A stretch of 64,000 nucleotides of DNA from Ruegeria lacuscaerulensis (GCF_013034685.1 NZ_WQGO01000005.1:62001-126000), one strand, 5' to 3'. Positions 17,688-28,094 are shown, numbered from the stretch's first letter. Numbers and translations: made by a program. The notes: a model not told the origin generated them from the letters alone.

Positions 17688-18212
17688 ATGGCCCCAAGCT
17701 CTTACCAGCCACCGACCCGCGGCGACAAGGCCGAGACCAGCACGCGCAGCCAGTCGGTCGACTCGAACCTGTCACACTCGCAGACGACCGTGGCGAAACT
17801 GCTTGAGGGCAAGGGAAATGCGGTGTTCTCGGTGCGTCCAAACGACACGATTCACTCGGTGGTGAACACGCTGAAGGAAAAGAAAATCGGGGCGGTTCTG
17901 GTGACCGATCAAAACGGCGCACTGCAGGGCATTCTGTCGGAACGCGATATCGTGCGCCGCATGGCCGACACCCCCGGTCAGACGCTTCCCCAATCGGTCG
18001 AGGACCTGATGACGCGTGAGGTCAAAACGTGCGCACCTGATGACCCGCTGAACGACGTTCTGAAAACCATGACCGAGGGGCGGTTCCGCCATATGCCGGT
18101 TCTCGCCGACGGCGCCCTGCGCGGCGTGATCACCATTGGCGACGTCGTGCATTTCCGCCTGAAAGAGCTGGAATACGAAGCCCTTCGCATGAAACAGATG
18201 ATCGTCGGTTGA
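17688..18212 (+). CDS. CBS-domain pair protein
   Basis: A 174-residue cytoplasmic protein starting at the ATG seven bases after AGAAGGAG; a TTG two codons upstream is less likely. After a ~30-residue polar leader come two CBS domains (about 38-95 and 100-165), with GAVLVTDQNGALQGILSERDIVRRM and RFRHMPVLADGALRGVITIGDVV as the paired adenosyl-ligand-binding loops. Stand-alone CBS pairs usually sense AMP, ATP or similar nucleotides. The partner is not indicated. It is divergent from the small membrane gene and 86 bases upstream of the sugar epimerase. Confidence 0.85.
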   Translation: MAPSSYQPPTRGDKAETSTRSQSVDSNLSHSQTTVAKLLEGKGNAVFSVRPNDTIHSVVNTLKEKKIGAVLVTDQNGALQGILSERDIVRRMADTPGQTLPQSVEDLMTREVKTCAPDDPLNDVLKTMTEGRFRHMPVLADGALRGVITIGDVVHFRLKELEYEALRMKQMIVG

Positions 18213-18298
18213 CGCTCCAAAGTGCGAAAACCGCTTGACCTCGGGCCGGTGACAGTATCCCTGATGCAGCATCAAACGGCGATGAAACAGAGGGTTGC

Positions 18299-19312
18299 AT
18301 GAAACGGGTTCTTGTCACCGGAACGGCCGGGTTCATCGGGTTCCATCTGGCCAAGCTTTTGCTGGCCGAAGGCTTTCGTGTGCACGGCTATGACGGGATG
18401 ACCGACTATTACGATGTCACCCTCAAACAGCGCCGCCACCAGATGCTGCTGCAAAACCCGGGCTTTTCCGCAACAGAGGACTTACTGGAAAATCACGACC
18501 GCCTGAAACAGGTCGCCGATGACTTCAAGCCCGAGGTTATCGTCCACCTCGCCGCACAAGCCGGGGTTCGCTACAGCCTGGAAGACCCGCGCAGCTATAT
18601 CAACTCGAACGTCGTGGGCACGTTCAACGTTATGGAGGTCGCCCGCGAACACAAAGTTGCGCATCTGCTGATGGCCTCGACCTCATCCGTTTACGGCGCC
18701 AATGAAGAGATGCCCTTTACCGAGGTCGAAAAAGCCGACACCCCCCTGACCATCTACGCAGCTACCAAGAAAGCGAATGAGGCGATGGGCCATTCCTACG
18801 CTCATCTGTGGAACCTGCCGACGACGATGTTTCGCTTTTTCACTGTCTACGGCAGTTGGGGCCGCCCCGATCTGGCGCTCTATAAGTTTGTGGACGCCAT
18901 TCTGGATGACCGCCCGATCGACATCTATAACCACGGCGACATGTACCGCGACTTCACCTATGTCGAGGATCTGGTGCGGGGTATCCGCCTGCTGATCGAC
19001 GTGCCGCCCGAGCGCCCAGACAGCGCGGATCAGATTGCCGAGGGCGACAGCCTGTCTCCGGCAGCACCTTGGCGTGTGGTGAATATCGGCAATGGCGACA
19101 AGGTGCGGCTGATGGACTTCATCGAGGCCATCGAGGATGCCTTGGGCAAAAAGGCGATCCGTAACTACATGCCCATGCAGATGGGCGATGTGCCTGCGAC
19201 ATGGGCCGATAATGACCTCCTGCAATCCCTAACAGGGTACCGCCCGCAGACCGATTTCAAAGAGGGCATAGCCCGGTTCGTCGCGTGGTTCCGCGACTAT
19301 CATGGTAAATGA
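18299..19312 (+). CDS. NAD-dependent epimerase, UDP-glucuronate 4-epimerase type
   Basis: A 337-residue extended short-chain dehydrogenase. The Rossmann motif is [12 protein letters not shown] near the N-terminus; the active site has [15 protein letters not shown] and the Tyr/Lys pair in [10 protein letters not shown]. The stretches [19 protein letters not shown] and [17 protein letters not shown] are characteristic of UDP-glucuronate 4-epimerases of capsule and O-antigen clusters, which make UDP-galacturonate. It overlaps the next gene, a UDP-sugar dehydrogenase, by four bases, so the two supply uronic-acid precursors together. No glycosyltransferase or export gene is nearby. Confidence 0.88.
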   Translation: MKRVLVTGTAGFIGFHLAKLLLAEGFRVHGYDGMTDYYDVTLKQRRHQMLLQNPGFSATEDLLENHDRLKQVADDFKPEVIVHLAAQAGVRYSLEDPRSYINSNVVGTFNVMEVAREHKVAHLLMASTSSVYGANEEMPFTEVEKADTPLTIYAATKKANEAMGHSYAHLWNLPTTMFRFFTVYGSWGRPDLALYKFVDAILDDRPIDIYNHGDMYRDFTYVEDLVRGIRLLIDVPPERPDSADQIAEGDSLSPAAPWRVVNIGNGDKVRLMDFIEAIEDALGKKAIRNYMPMQMGDVPATWADNDLLQSLTGYRPQTDFKEGIARFVAWFRDYHGK

Positions 19313-20601
19313 CGGCGATGTTTGAAGCAGACCCCAACGCGCGCAAGATCGCCGTGATCGGACTGGGCTATGTCGGCCTGCCGCTGGCTGTGGCCTTTGG
19401 CAAAATCGGCCCCGTAATCGGCTTTGACATCAACACTGCGCGGATCGACGCGCTGCGTGCCGGTTGGGATGCAACCCATGAGGTCGAGCCCGAGGACCTG
19501 CGCGCCGCAACCGGCCTGTCCTTCACCACCGATCCGGCAGAAATCGCCGGATGCGACACCTATATCGTAACCGTCCCCACCCCGATCACGGCAGGCAAGC
19601 AGCCTGACTTAACACCGCTGCTCAGCGCGTCTGAAACCGTTGGACGCGTGCTGAAACCCGGTGATCTGGTTATCTACGAATCCACCGTTTACCCCGGCGC
19701 GACCGAGGAAGACTGTGTGCCAGTGTTGGAACGCGCCTCGGGCCTGGTGTTCAACCGCGATTTCTTTGCAGGCTACAGCCCCGAGCGGATCAACCCCGGC
19801 GACAAGACCCATCGGATCGCGGATATCTGCAAGGTTACTTCCGGCTCGACCCCCGAGGTGGCCGATCTGGTGGATGCGCTTTACGCGCGGATCATCACGG
19901 CAGGCACCCACAAGGCGGAAAGCATCCATGTGGCCGAGGCCGCAAAGGTGATTGAGAACACCCAGCGCGACCTGAACATCGCGCTGGTGAACGAGTTGGC
20001 GATGATCTTTGGCCGGATGGATATCGACACCGATGCGGTTCTGCGCGCCGCGGGAACCAAGTGGAACTTCCTACCCTTCCGCCCCGGTCTGGTGGGCGGT
20101 CATTGTATCGGCGTCGACCCGTATTACCTGACCCACAAGGCCGAAGCCGTGGGCCATCACCCTCAGATCATTCTCGCCGGGCGTCGGTTGAATGACAGTA
20201 TGGGCGGCTATGTGGTTTCGCAACTGGTCAAGCGGATGATGCGCGACGGGATCAATGTGGCCGCCGCCCGCGTGCTGGTGATGGGTCTGACCTTCAAGGA
20301 AAACTGCCCCGACCTGCGCAACACGCGCGTGGTGGATATCATTGACGAGTTGCAGGATTATGGCGTCACAGTCGATGTCCACGACCCCCATGCGGATGCA
20401 GTTGCCGCGCAGAAGGAATACGGGATTTCATTGACTTCGCAGCCTGAAACCGGTGCCTATGACGGTATCGTTCTGGCAGTTGCGCATCAGGAATTTCTGG
20501 CGCTCGCCCCAGCCGAGATACGCGCCTTTGGCAAGGATCAAAACGTGTTGTTCGACGTCAAATCCTGTCTACCGCCAGAGGCCAGCGACCTCCGGTTGTA
20601 A
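19309..20601 (+). CDS. Nucleotide-sugar dehydrogenase (UDP-HexNAc 6-dehydrogenase type, TviB/WbpO-like)
   Basis: A 430-residue four-electron dehydrogenase that oxidises C6 of a UDP-sugar to the uronic acid. NAD-binding [15 protein letters not shown] lies near the N-terminus. The catalytic Cys is in [15 protein letters not shown], and [16 protein letters not shown] marks the C-terminal domain. VTVPTPIT and [10 protein letters not shown] are the usual spacer motifs. [15 protein letters not shown] is more typical of the UDP-N-acetyl-hexosamine (TviB/WbpO/WbpA) branch than of UDP-glucose dehydrogenase, but the substrate remains an inference. Its ATG overlaps the epimerase stop (ATGA). Confidence 0.88.
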   Translation: MTAMFEADPNARKIAVIGLGYVGLPLAVAFGKIGPVIGFDINTARIDALRAGWDATHEVEPEDLRAATGLSFTTDPAEIAGCDTYIVTVPTPITAGKQPDLTPLLSASETVGRVLKPGDLVIYESTVYPGATEEDCVPVLERASGLVFNRDFFAGYSPERINPGDKTHRIADICKVTSGSTPEVADLVDALYARIITAGTHKAESIHVAEAAKVIENTQRDLNIALVNELAMIFGRMDIDTDAVLRAAGTKWNFLPFRPGLVGGHCIGVDPYYLTHKAEAVGHHPQIILAGRRLNDSMGGYVVSQLVKRMMRDGINVAAARVLVMGLTFKENCPDLRNTRVVDIIDELQDYGVTVDVHDPHADAVAAQKEYGISLTSQPETGAYDGIVLAVAHQEFLALAPAEIRAFGKDQNVLFDVKSCLPPEASDLRL

Positions 20602-20603
20602 AA

Positions 20604-20629
20604 AAACCGGCGCTGTGCTGCGCCGGTTT
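20604..20629. terminator. Bidirectional terminator between UDP-sugar dehydrogenase and nqrF
   Basis: AAACCGGCGC-tgtgct-GCGCCGGTTT makes a ten-pair stem flanked by an A run and followed by TTTATCC. It lies directly after the dehydrogenase stop and nine bases beyond the nqrF stop, so it serves both converging units. Confidence 0.85.
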
Positions 20630-20637
20630 ATCCTGTC

Positions 20638-21861
20638 TTATCCGCCGAAATCGTCCAGCATGATGTCTTCGCGGTCCACGCCCAAGTCCAGCAGCATGTT
20701 GATGACCGACTGGTTCATGATCGGCGGTCCACACATGTAGAACTCGCAATCCTCGGGCGCGGGGTGGTTCTTGAGGTATTCCTCGAACAGAACGTTGTGG
20801 ATGAAGCCGGTATAGCCTTTCCAATCGTCCTCGGGCTGCGCATCCGACAGGGCGACATGCCATTCGAAATTGTCGAACTCTTCGGCCAGTTGGTCGAAAT
20901 CCTCGACAAAGAACATCTCTTTCTTCGACCGCGCGCCGTACCAGAAGCTGATCTTGCGATCGCGGTTTTCCAGACGCTTGAGCTGATCGAAGATGTGGCT
21001 GCGCATAGGGGCCATGCCCGCACCACCACCGATAAAGACCATCTCTTTCTGCGTGTCGCGGGCAAAAAACTCACCAAACGGACCCGAAATCGTGACTTTG
21101 TCACCCGGTTTCAGGTTGAAGATATACGACGACATCTGACCCGGGGGGATACCATCCGAACCCGGAGGCGGCGAAGCCACTCGGACGTTCAGCATGATCA
21201 TGCCTTTTTCGTCCGGATAGTTGGCCATGGAATAGGCACGCTCAATCGGTTCGGCCACGACGGATTCGTATTGCCACAGATTGAACTTGTCCCAATCTTC
21301 GCGATACTCGTCCTGAACGTCGAAATCGGTGTATTTCAACGCGTGCGCGGGGGCCTCGATCTGGATATAGCCACCGGCACGGAAGTTCACGTCCTCGCCT
21401 TCCGGCAGGTCCAGGGTCAGGGCCTTGATGAAGGTCGCCACGTTGTCGTTGGATCGGACGGTGCATTCCCATTTCTTGACGCCAAAGACCTCTTCGGGGA
21501 CTTCGATGTCCATGTCCTGCTTGACCGCGACCTGACAGGACAGACGGTCACCGCACGAAGCCTCACGCTTGGTGATATGGCTTTCCTCGGTTGGCAGGAT
21601 CGAGCCACCGCCCGAATGCACCCGCACCCGGCATTGCGCGCAGGTACCGCCGCCGCCACAGGCGGACGGAACAAATAGCTTCTCGGCCGCCAGCGTTTGC
21701 AGCAGTTTGCCACCTGCTGGGACCGAGATGGTTTTCTCACCGTTGATGGTGATGTTCACGTTCCCGGTCGACACCAGCTTGGACCGCGCAGCCATGATGA
21801 TGGCCACCAGCCCCAACACGATCAGGGTAAAAAGAACGACGCCTAAGCTAAAAGTTTCCAT
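20638..21861 (-). CDS. nqrF: Na+-translocating NADH:quinone reductase subunit F
   Basis: A 407-residue NADH-oxidising entry subunit. It has one N-terminal anchor helix ([20 protein letters not shown]) and a [2Fe-2S] ferredoxin domain with Cys68, 74, 77 and 109 ([16 protein letters not shown]). A FAD-binding domain with RAYSMANYP and an NADH-binding domain with [12 protein letters not shown] and [11 protein letters not shown] follow. It is the last gene of nqrABCDEF and ends at a shared terminator. All redox motifs are intact. Confidence 0.98.
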   Translation of the reverse strand: METFSLGVVLFTLIVLGLVAIIMAARSKLVSTGNVNITINGEKTISVPAGGKLLQTLAAEKLFVPSACGGGGTCAQCRVRVHSGGGSILPTEESHITKREASCGDRLSCQVAVKQDMDIEVPEEVFGVKKWECTVRSNDNVATFIKALTLDLPEGEDVNFRAGGYIQIEAPAHALKYTDFDVQDEYREDWDKFNLWQYESVVAEPIERAYSMANYPDEKGMIMLNVRVASPPPGSDGIPPGQMSSYIFNLKPGDKVTISGPFGEFFARDTQKEMVFIGGGAGMAPMRSHIFDQLKRLENRDRKISFWYGARSKKEMFFVEDFDQLAEEFDNFEWHVALSDAQPEDDWKGYTGFIHNVLFEEYLKNHPAPEDCEFYMCGPPIMNQSVINMLLDLGVDREDIMLDDFGG

Positions 21862-21871
21862 GCGCCCCTCC

Positions 21872-22480
21872 TTACAGTTTCACGCCTGAGAAGGACATGA
21901 AGGCCATCGCCATCAGACCCGCGGTGATGAAGGTGATCCCAAGCCCTTGCAGGCCGTCGGGGATATCCGAATATTTCAGCTTTTCGCGCACACCCGCCAT
22001 CGCAGTGATCGCCAACGCCCAGCCAAAACCGGAAGACAGACCATAAGTCGCGGCCTCGGCAAAGTTATAGTCGCGCTCCACCATGAACAGTGAACCACCC
22101 AAGATCGCGCAGTTCACCGTGATCAGCGGCAAGAAAATCCCCAGCGCGTTGTAGAGCGGCGGGAAATACTTATCCAAAACCATCTCAAGGATCTGAACCA
22201 TCGCCGCGATCACACCGATATACGAGATCAGGCCAAGGAAGGTCAGGTCCACATCCGGGAAACCGGCCCAGGCCAGCGCGCCCGGTTTCAGCAGGTAGTT
22301 CAGCAACAGGTTGTTGGCAGGCACAGTGATGGCCTGCACAACCATGACCGAGATGCCCAGACCCAGCGCGGTCGAAATCTTCTTGGACACGGCGATGAAG
22401 GTACACATCCCGAGAAAGAAGCTGAGCGCAAGGTTTTCGACAAAGATAGCCTTTACGGCCAATGAAATCAGACCTTCCAT
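21872..22480 (-). CDS. nqrE: Na+-NQR subunit E
   Basis: A 202-residue integral membrane subunit with six predicted helices. Together with NqrD it forms the inverted-repeat pair of membrane subunits that carries the cysteine-ligated iron centre: Cys26 in [15 protein letters not shown] and Cys118 in [13 protein letters not shown] are the conserved cysteines of NqrE. The start abuts the nqrD stop (one-base overlap), so translation is coupled. Confidence 0.97.
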   Translation of the reverse strand: MEGLISLAVKAIFVENLALSFFLGMCTFIAVSKKISTALGLGISVMVVQAITVPANNLLLNYLLKPGALAWAGFPDVDLTFLGLISYIGVIAAMVQILEMVLDKYFPPLYNALGIFLPLITVNCAILGGSLFMVERDYNFAEAATYGLSSGFGWALAITAMAGVREKLKYSDIPDGLQGLGITFITAGLMAMAFMSFSGVKL

Positions 22481-23133
22481 CAGTGGGCCTCTACCTGCTG
22501 AATTTTGTATTCACGCTCTTCCACCTGGTTCGGCTTCCATGTGCGGAAGGCCCAGATGATCAGACCGATGATGAAGAACGCTGACGGAGGTAGCAGCAGC
22601 ATCCCGTTGGGCACGTACCAGCCACCGTTGTTGACGGTCTCCAGAATGGTGATGCCAAACAGCGACCCGGCCCCGAACAGCTCGCGGATGAAGCCCACCA
22701 GCAGCAGGATCAGGCCGTAGCCCATACCGTTGCCCATGCCGTCGATGAACGACGCGACGGGCGGGTTCTTCATCGCAAACGCCTCAGCCCGGCCCATCAC
22801 GATACAGTTGGTGATGATCAAGCCGACAAAAACCGACAGGGTTTTCGAGATCTCAAACGCATAGGCCTTAAGGATCTGGTCCACCAGGATCACCAGCGAA
22901 GCGATGATCACCATCTGTACGATGATCCGGATCGAGCCCGGAATCTGGTTGCGCAGGCACGAGATAAAGAAGGACGAGAACGAGGTCACGAAGATCACCG
23001 CCAGCGCCATCACCATCGACACTTGCAGCGACGAGGTCACCGCCAGCGCCGAACAGATGCCCAGCACCTGCAGAGTGATCGGGTTATTGTCGACAAGCGG
23101 GTCGACCAGCATCTCTTTCTTGCTCTGAGACAT
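22480..23133 (-). CDS. nqrD: Na+-NQR subunit D
   Basis: A 217-residue membrane subunit with about six helices, homologous to NqrE and RnfA/E. Conserved cysteines are seen in [16 protein letters not shown] and [17 protein letters not shown], matching the metal-ligand positions. The C-terminus has a short cytoplasmic tail ([16 protein letters not shown]). It is packed between nqrC and nqrE with one-base overlaps on both sides. Confidence 0.97.
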   Translation of the reverse strand: MSQSKKEMLVDPLVDNNPITLQVLGICSALAVTSSLQVSMVMALAVIFVTSFSSFFISCLRNQIPGSIRIIVQMVIIASLVILVDQILKAYAFEISKTLSVFVGLIITNCIVMGRAEAFAMKNPPVASFIDGMGNGMGYGLILLLVGFIRELFGAGSLFGITILETVNNGGWYVPNGMLLLPPSAFFIIGLIIWAFRTWKPNQVEEREYKIQQVEAH

Positions 23134-23948
23134 CAGATTTCTCCTGCTTGCAGTTTGGCCAGGAACGGAGCGTAACCCGCATCCCCCATCCAGAATTTCA
23201 CCAGGTTATCGACACCGACCGAAGTCAGCGTGGCACCGGCCAGCGCGTCGACATAAAAGTCCGGGCCAGCGGCGGGCTGCGATTTGGCCACGGTGATCTG
23301 AAGCTCACCCGCGTCATCGCGCAGCTTTTTACCGTTCCACAGTGCCTTCCAGCGGGGGTTGTCCACCTCGGCCCCAAGGCCCGGCGTCTCACCATGCTGA
23401 TAGAATTGCAGACCGAAGATATCGTTGCCGTTGTTCTCCAGCGCGATGAAGCCATAGAGCGTGGACCACAGGCCATAGCCATGCAGCGGTAGGATCACCT
23501 TGTCTAACTCGCCCGCATCATCGCGCAACAGGTAGATGACACGGTACTTAGACTGACGCCCGATACCCGCCGGGTCATTGTCCAGCGCAACGCTGAAGTC
23601 CGGGTCGCTGGCCGCAGCGATGTCATCAAACGTGGCAGCGTCGAACCGATCGTCGACGAAAGCGCCCGTCGACAGTTCAAGTACATGCGGTTCGAACGCG
23701 GCGAATGCCTCGGTGACATCTACGCCCGGCTCATAGACACCGGCGACTTGCAAAACGTTGACCTGCTTGTCCTTCAGCGCGTTGGCTTCTTGCACAGGGC
23801 GCAGGCTGACGGCTGCGGCGGATACGACCATCGAGGCCACAAGGCAGACAGCGACCGCGACGATGATCGTTTTGCCGACAGAATCCGGCGAGGCGGCCAG
23901 AAATTTTGCAATAGCGCCCTTTGGTTCTTGGGACTGCGTATCAGACAT
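23133..23948 (-). CDS. nqrC: Na+-NQR subunit C (covalent FMN)
   Basis: A 271-residue subunit anchored by one N-terminal helix ([20 protein letters not shown]) with a large periplasmic domain. The flavinylation site reads [15 protein letters not shown] near residue 230. ApbE normally modifies the Thr of an S/T-GAT motif; here the residue before GAT is Ala. The rest of the site and the following LVKFW are conserved. [10 protein letters not shown] and [14 protein letters not shown] are family motifs. It overlaps nqrB by eight bases. The Ala substitution may be normal for this lineage. Confidence 0.95.
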   Translation of the reverse strand: MSDTQSQEPKGAIAKFLAASPDSVGKTIIVAVAVCLVASMVVSAAAVSLRPVQEANALKDKQVNVLQVAGVYEPGVDVTEAFAAFEPHVLELSTGAFVDDRFDAATFDDIAAASDPDFSVALDNDPAGIGRQSKYRVIYLLRDDAGELDKVILPLHGYGLWSTLYGFIALENNGNDIFGLQFYQHGETPGLGAEVDNPRWKALWNGKKLRDDAGELQITVAKSQPAAGPDFYVDALAGATLTSVGVDNLVKFWMGDAGYAPFLAKLQAGEI

Positions 23949-25149
23949 GGCGACGCGCCCTCCGTTTGATGTTGGCTTGCACGACGAAATAGTCGATTAG
24001 CGGCGCAAAGACGTTTCCGAAGAGGATAGCCAGCATCATGCCTTCGGGGAAAGCAGGGTTAATGACGCGGATCATCACAACCATGACACCGATCAGCGCA
24101 CCGTAGATATAGCGGCCCATGTTAGTGTGGCTGGCGGAAACCGGCTCGGTGACCATGAAAGCCAGACCAAAGGCGTAGCCGCCCAGTACGATGTGCCAGT
24201 ACCAAGGCATCGCAAACATCGGGTTGGTGTCCGACCCGATCAGGTTCAGCAACAGGCTAAAGCCGATGGTCCCCGCCAAACAGCCCAGGATCAGGCGGTA
24301 GTTGGCAATTTTCGTTGTCAGCAGGAAGGCCAGGCCGATCATGCAGGCCAGCGCCGATGTCTCACCAAAACTGCCCTGAATGGTGCCGAAGAACGCATTG
24401 GCCCAGGTGATCCCGTCGGCCGCCAGCGCCTGAACGCCCTCGGCTGCGGTGATCCCCAACGCGGTCGCGCCCGAGAACCCATCCACAGGAGTCCAGACCG
24501 AGTCCCCCGACATTTGCGCGGGATAAGCGAAATACAAGAACGCCCGCCCCACCAATGCCGGGTTGAGGAAGTTCTTGCCGGTGCCGCCAAATACTTCTTT
24601 GCCGATGACAACGCCAAAGATGATGCCCAAAGCGACCTGCCACAGCGGTGTCGATGCCGGCAGGATCAGCGTGTAGAGCATCGATGTGACAAGAAAGCCC
24701 TCGTTCACCTCATGCCCGCGCACGGTGGCAAAGATGACCTCGAAAATACCACCCGCGACCAGCGTCGTGATGTAGATCGGCAGGAAATAAAGTAACCCGT
24801 GCAACACATTGGCAAACAGGCTGGACGGATCCAGCGAGATGCCGAACATCTGCAGCAAAGCAATACGCCAACCGGTCGCGGCATCCGGACCAAGCGTCGC
24901 AATGGCCGAGTTCGCCTGATAGCCCGTATTCCACATCCCCCACAGGATACAGGGGATCGTGGCGATCACGACATAAGTCATAATCCGCTTCATATCCACG
25001 TAGGATCGTGCGTGCGGGGCAACGGTGGTGACGGTTTTCGGAGTGTAGATGAAGCTTTCGACCATCTCGTAGATGGGGAAATACTTCTCGTACTTGCCGC
25101 CCTTGGTAAAGTTCGGCTCAATCCGATCGAAGAAGCTGCGCAAACCCAT
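23941..25149 (-). CDS. nqrB: Na+-NQR subunit B (membrane, covalent FMN, riboflavin)
   Basis: A 402-residue membrane subunit with about ten helices. The covalent FMN site is PVDGFSGATALG, with the canonical SGAT. GGTGKNFLNPALVGRAFLYFAYP and EVFGGTGK belong to the NqrB/RnfD family. It follows nqrA by five bases and overlaps nqrC. NqrB forms part of the Na+ path and the quinone site. Confidence 0.98.
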   Translation of the reverse strand: MGLRSFFDRIEPNFTKGGKYEKYFPIYEMVESFIYTPKTVTTVAPHARSYVDMKRIMTYVVIATIPCILWGMWNTGYQANSAIATLGPDAATGWRIALLQMFGISLDPSSLFANVLHGLLYFLPIYITTLVAGGIFEVIFATVRGHEVNEGFLVTSMLYTLILPASTPLWQVALGIIFGVVIGKEVFGGTGKNFLNPALVGRAFLYFAYPAQMSGDSVWTPVDGFSGATALGITAAEGVQALAADGITWANAFFGTIQGSFGETSALACMIGLAFLLTTKIANYRLILGCLAGTIGFSLLLNLIGSDTNPMFAMPWYWHIVLGGYAFGLAFMVTEPVSASHTNMGRYIYGALIGVMVVMIRVINPAFPEGMMLAILFGNVFAPLIDYFVVQANIKRRARRHV

Positions 25150-25154
25150 GTGGA

Positions 25155-26498
25155 TCAGCCCTCCTTTTCAATCTTGGTCAGGCAGTCGCGCAGCGCCAGC
25201 CCGTATTCATATTTTGCCGGACAGGCAAAGCCCACAAGGCCCAAATCCTCTTCATCCAGCTCCAACGCACCCAACGCCTGCGCCGTGTCCGTGTCCATGA
25301 CAAGCAATGCGCGCAGCAGTTGCGTTGGCAAATAGTCCTGCGGCATCAGCTCTTCGAACACGCCAGTCGGCACCATCGCACGACGGCCGCCATTCAGGTT
25401 TGAAGTGAACGCATACAGCTTTTTCGCAAAGGCCGAGCCCAACACGGGCTGTACGGCGAATTTCGACGGCATCGGAAGAATCCAACCCATCGTGTGTTGA
25501 TCGTGATCTTCACGGATGATCGAAACCTGCCGCGCAAAGCGGCCCAGATAAGCGGTCGGGCCTTCAGCCTGTGCACCTGACAGGATCGAGCCCGAGATAA
25601 TCCGGGGCGTCCCGTCCACATCAACCTCATCGCGGGTCAGATCGTCGGTCGACGCGCCCATGACCGTGCGGATTAAGCGTGGCTGACGCGCGCCCGGACC
25701 GGTTAGAGCGATCACGATATTGGGGTCCAGATGGCCGGCCTGCATCAGGCGACCAATGGCGATGACGTCCTGATACCCGATGGTCCAGACCTGCTTGTCC
25801 CCTGCCAGCGGCTCAAGGAAATGAATATGCGTCCCCGCCAGCCCCGACGGGTGCGGACCTGCGAATGCGGCGGCTTCAATTCCCGGCACATCGGCGCCCG
25901 GTACCGAGTCACCCTCTTTGTGGCACAGATAGGTCTTGCCTTCGGTCAGGTTCGCGACCGCCGCCAGACCCGCAGCGAAAGCATCCCCTGCGTCAGCGAT
26001 GATCACGGCTGCATCACCCGCCAGAGGCTCACTGTCCATCGCCGTCACGAAAATCGCTGCAGGTGTGGTGCCGGGTGTCGGCATTTTGGAATAGGGCCGC
26101 GTTCGGAAGGCCGTCCAAAGACCCGCAGCACACAGCTTGGCCGTCACGCCCTCGGCGCTGTCGGCATTCCCGGTGCCCGAGAAATCAACCCCGGTGTCAT
26201 TGGGGTCTGACACCTCGATCACGACGCTTTGCAGCACGCGCCGAGCACCGCGATTGACTGCGACGACCTTGCCGGTCATTGGCGCTACCATCATCGCATC
26301 GGGCGCGTCTTTGTGACTAAACAGGGGCGTGCCGCGCTGGACGTCGTCACCCTCTTGTACCAGCATCTTGGGTTTCAGGCCAATATAGTCGCCGCCCAGA
26401 ACCCCGACGGTCGAAAACTCGGGTCCAGGATGAATCGTCTGATCCGGCGCACCCAGCACCGGCAGCTCGAACCCTTTTTTCAGTTTGAAAGTTTGCAT
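25155..26498 (-). CDS. nqrA: Na+-NQR subunit A
   Basis: A 447-residue peripheral subunit associated with quinone binding. I start at the ATG of MQTFKLKKGFELPVLG at 26498, the natural NqrA N-terminus; the frame continues upstream but encodes an Arg-rich stretch unlike NqrA. Typical motifs are VLGGDYIGLKPKMLVQEGD, FSHKDAPDAMMVAPMTGKV near the N-terminus and HFLEPLAGDKQVWTIGYQDV in the middle. It is the first gene of the nqr operon, with a 288-base intergenic region upstream that should hold the promoter. Confidence 0.97.
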   Translation of the reverse strand: MQTFKLKKGFELPVLGAPDQTIHPGPEFSTVGVLGGDYIGLKPKMLVQEGDDVQRGTPLFSHKDAPDAMMVAPMTGKVVAVNRGARRVLQSVVIEVSDPNDTGVDFSGTGNADSAEGVTAKLCAAGLWTAFRTRPYSKMPTPGTTPAAIFVTAMDSEPLAGDAAVIIADAGDAFAAGLAAVANLTEGKTYLCHKEGDSVPGADVPGIEAAAFAGPHPSGLAGTHIHFLEPLAGDKQVWTIGYQDVIAIGRLMQAGHLDPNIVIALTGPGARQPRLIRTVMGASTDDLTRDEVDVDGTPRIISGSILSGAQAEGPTAYLGRFARQVSIIREDHDQHTMGWILPMPSKFAVQPVLGSAFAKKLYAFTSNLNGGRRAMVPTGVFEELMPQDYLPTQLLRALLVMDTDTAQALGALELDEEDLGLVGFACPAKYEYGLALRDCLTKIEKEG

Positions 26499-26786
26499 GT
26501 CGCTACGGTCTTCCAAGCCTCTTTGTCTGCGCCAACTCTGCCGACGTCCTTTCGGAATCCTGCAATAGCACGGTTTTTCGGGATCTCCGTCGCAAAAGCG
26601 CCGAAAACGGTCCAAAATCCGCAGGCATATTTTCGATCATGGACCCTTTACGCGGGGATGGTCATAAACGCAAACCTGTTACCGCTCAAAGCCGCAAGTA
26701 ATTGTCACATTCCTATCATGTTGCGCAGTTTCGATGCGTGGAAAATGCATGTCGCACCCGGATCGCATCCGGTGTAAGCACCCAAA
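26499..26786. promoter_or_regulatory. Divergent intergenic region between nqrA and the RNA methyltransferase gene
   Basis: 288 bases with no convincing gene. It must hold the nqr operon promoter on the minus strand and the methyltransferase promoter on the plus strand. CCGGAT-cgc-ATCCGG (26758-26772) is a perfect six-pair inverted repeat 14 bases before the methyltransferase ATG. No clear -35/-10 pair or riboswitch-like fold was recognised. Confidence 0.4.
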
Positions 26787-27902
26787 ATGGAACAAAGCGA
26801 CAAATTCGAGATATTTCTGGTGGCCACGCCCGGCCTCGAGGCCCCTTTGCTGGCCGAGACTGTCGAAAACGGATTCGAAAACGCCAGAATCGTACCCGGT
26901 GGTGTCAGCCTGCGCGGCGGATGGACCGATGTCTGGCGCGCCAATCTGTGTCTGCGGGGTGCCAACAAGGTCTTGCTGCGCATCGGTAGCTTTCCTGCCG
27001 TTCACCTGGCCCAGCTCGACAAACGTGCCCGCAAGTTTCCATGGTCAGATTTTCTGCGCCCCGATGTGCCGGTCAAAGTCGAGGCGACCAGCCGCAAATC
27101 CCGTATCTACCATGCAGGCGCCGCAAAGCAGCGGATCGAGCACGCAATTACCGAAACTCTCGGCGCGCCAATCTCGGGCGATGCCACCCTGCGGGTCCTG
27201 CTACGCATTGAAAAGGATATCTGCACTTTTTCAGTCGATACATCCGGCGAGCCGCTGCACAAACGCGGCCACAAACCGGTAGTTGCCAAAGCCCCAATGC
27301 GCGAGACCATGGCCGCCATGTTCCTGCGCGAGTGCGGATACACCGGATCCGAACCGGTCCTGGACCCGATGTGTGGCTCCGGCACCTTCGTCATCGAAGC
27401 CGCCGAGATCGCCTTGGGGCTGAACCCCGGTCGCGGCCGCAGTTTTGCTTTCGAAGACCTTGCCGGGTTCGACCCCACTGCGTGGGGTGACCTACGCGCC
27501 AACGGGTATATGTCCGAAACCGATCTTGTTTTCTCCGGTTCCGACCGCAACTCGGGCGCTGTTGAAGCCGCCCAAGCCAATGCGACGCAGGCCGGAGTGG
27601 CTGACGTGACAAAGTTCCAAACCCGCGCCGTCAGCGACATCAAGCCCCCACCCGGCGACGCCGGTCTGGTCATCGTTAACCCGCCCTATGGTGCACGAAT
27701 CGGCGATGAAAAACGCCTGCGCTCTCTCTACGGGGCGTTGGGCAAAGTGCTTGCCTCCCGATTCAGCGGCTGGCGCGCGGGGATCGTGACCAGCAATGCA
27801 GGGCTTGCCCGCGCAACTCGCCTGCCTTTGCTGCCGCCCGGACCGGTGGTTGACCACGGCGGCACCAAAATCCGCCTCTACCGCACGGACGCCCTGCCCT
27901 GA
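26787..27902 (+). CDS. THUMP-domain class I RNA methyltransferase (RlmL/YpsC-like)
   Basis: A 371-residue SAM-dependent N2-guanine RNA methyltransferase. An N-terminal ferredoxin-like/THUMP region (residues 1-160, with GGVSLRGGWTDVWRANLCLR) recognises RNA. The Rossmann domain has DPMCGSGTFVIEAAEIALG as the SAM site and NPPYGARIG as the catalytic NPPY motif. Length matches the YpsC/RlmL-N group, which modifies 23S rRNA (m2G2445 in E. coli). Exact target position is inferred from the family. It is monocistronic, followed by tRNA-Pro. Confidence 0.9.
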   Translation: MEQSDKFEIFLVATPGLEAPLLAETVENGFENARIVPGGVSLRGGWTDVWRANLCLRGANKVLLRIGSFPAVHLAQLDKRARKFPWSDFLRPDVPVKVEATSRKSRIYHAGAAKQRIEHAITETLGAPISGDATLRVLLRIEKDICTFSVDTSGEPLHKRGHKPVVAKAPMRETMAAMFLRECGYTGSEPVLDPMCGSGTFVIEAAEIALGLNPGRGRSFAFEDLAGFDPTAWGDLRANGYMSETDLVFSGSDRNSGAVEAAQANATQAGVADVTKFQTRAVSDIKPPPGDAGLVIVNPPYGARIGDEKRLRSLYGALGKVLASRFSGWRAGIVTSNAGLARATRLPLLPPGPVVDHGGTKIRLYRTDALP

Positions 27903-27990
27903 CACCAATCGCGACAATGAGCGCGGGGTTTGAAACCGCAAAATCCCTCTTGCACATCCAAATTGCCGGGTATAGACCCGCCGCCACGGT

Positions 27991-28067
27991 CGGAGTGTAG
28001 CTCAGCCTGGTAGAGCACTGTCTTCGGGAGGCAGGGGTCGGAGGTTCGAATCCTCTCACTCCGACCA
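27991..28067 (+). tRNA. tRNA-Pro (anticodon CGG)
   Basis: A complete 77-base cloverleaf. The acceptor CGGAGTG pairs with CACTCCG, the D arm is GCTC...GAGC, and the anticodon stem is CTGTC/GGCAG around the loop TTCGGGA, giving anticodon CGG (reads CCG). The T arm is GGAGG-TTCGAAT-CCTCT. The 3' CCA is encoded. A terminator hairpin follows eight bases later. Confidence 0.97.
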
Positions 28068-28074
28068 ATAAAAC

Positions 28075-28094
28075 AAGGCGCCCAAGGGCGCCTT
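28075..28094 (+). terminator. Terminator after tRNA-Pro
   Basis: AAGGCGCC-caag-GGCGCCTT with a following TTTGTCGTTT makes a strong stem and a modest T tract eight bases after the tRNA CCA end. Confidence 0.75.

Noticed and set aside
26499-26615. N-terminal extension of nqrA
   Set aside because: Arg-rich and unlike NqrA; the natural MQTFKLKKG start is at 26498.
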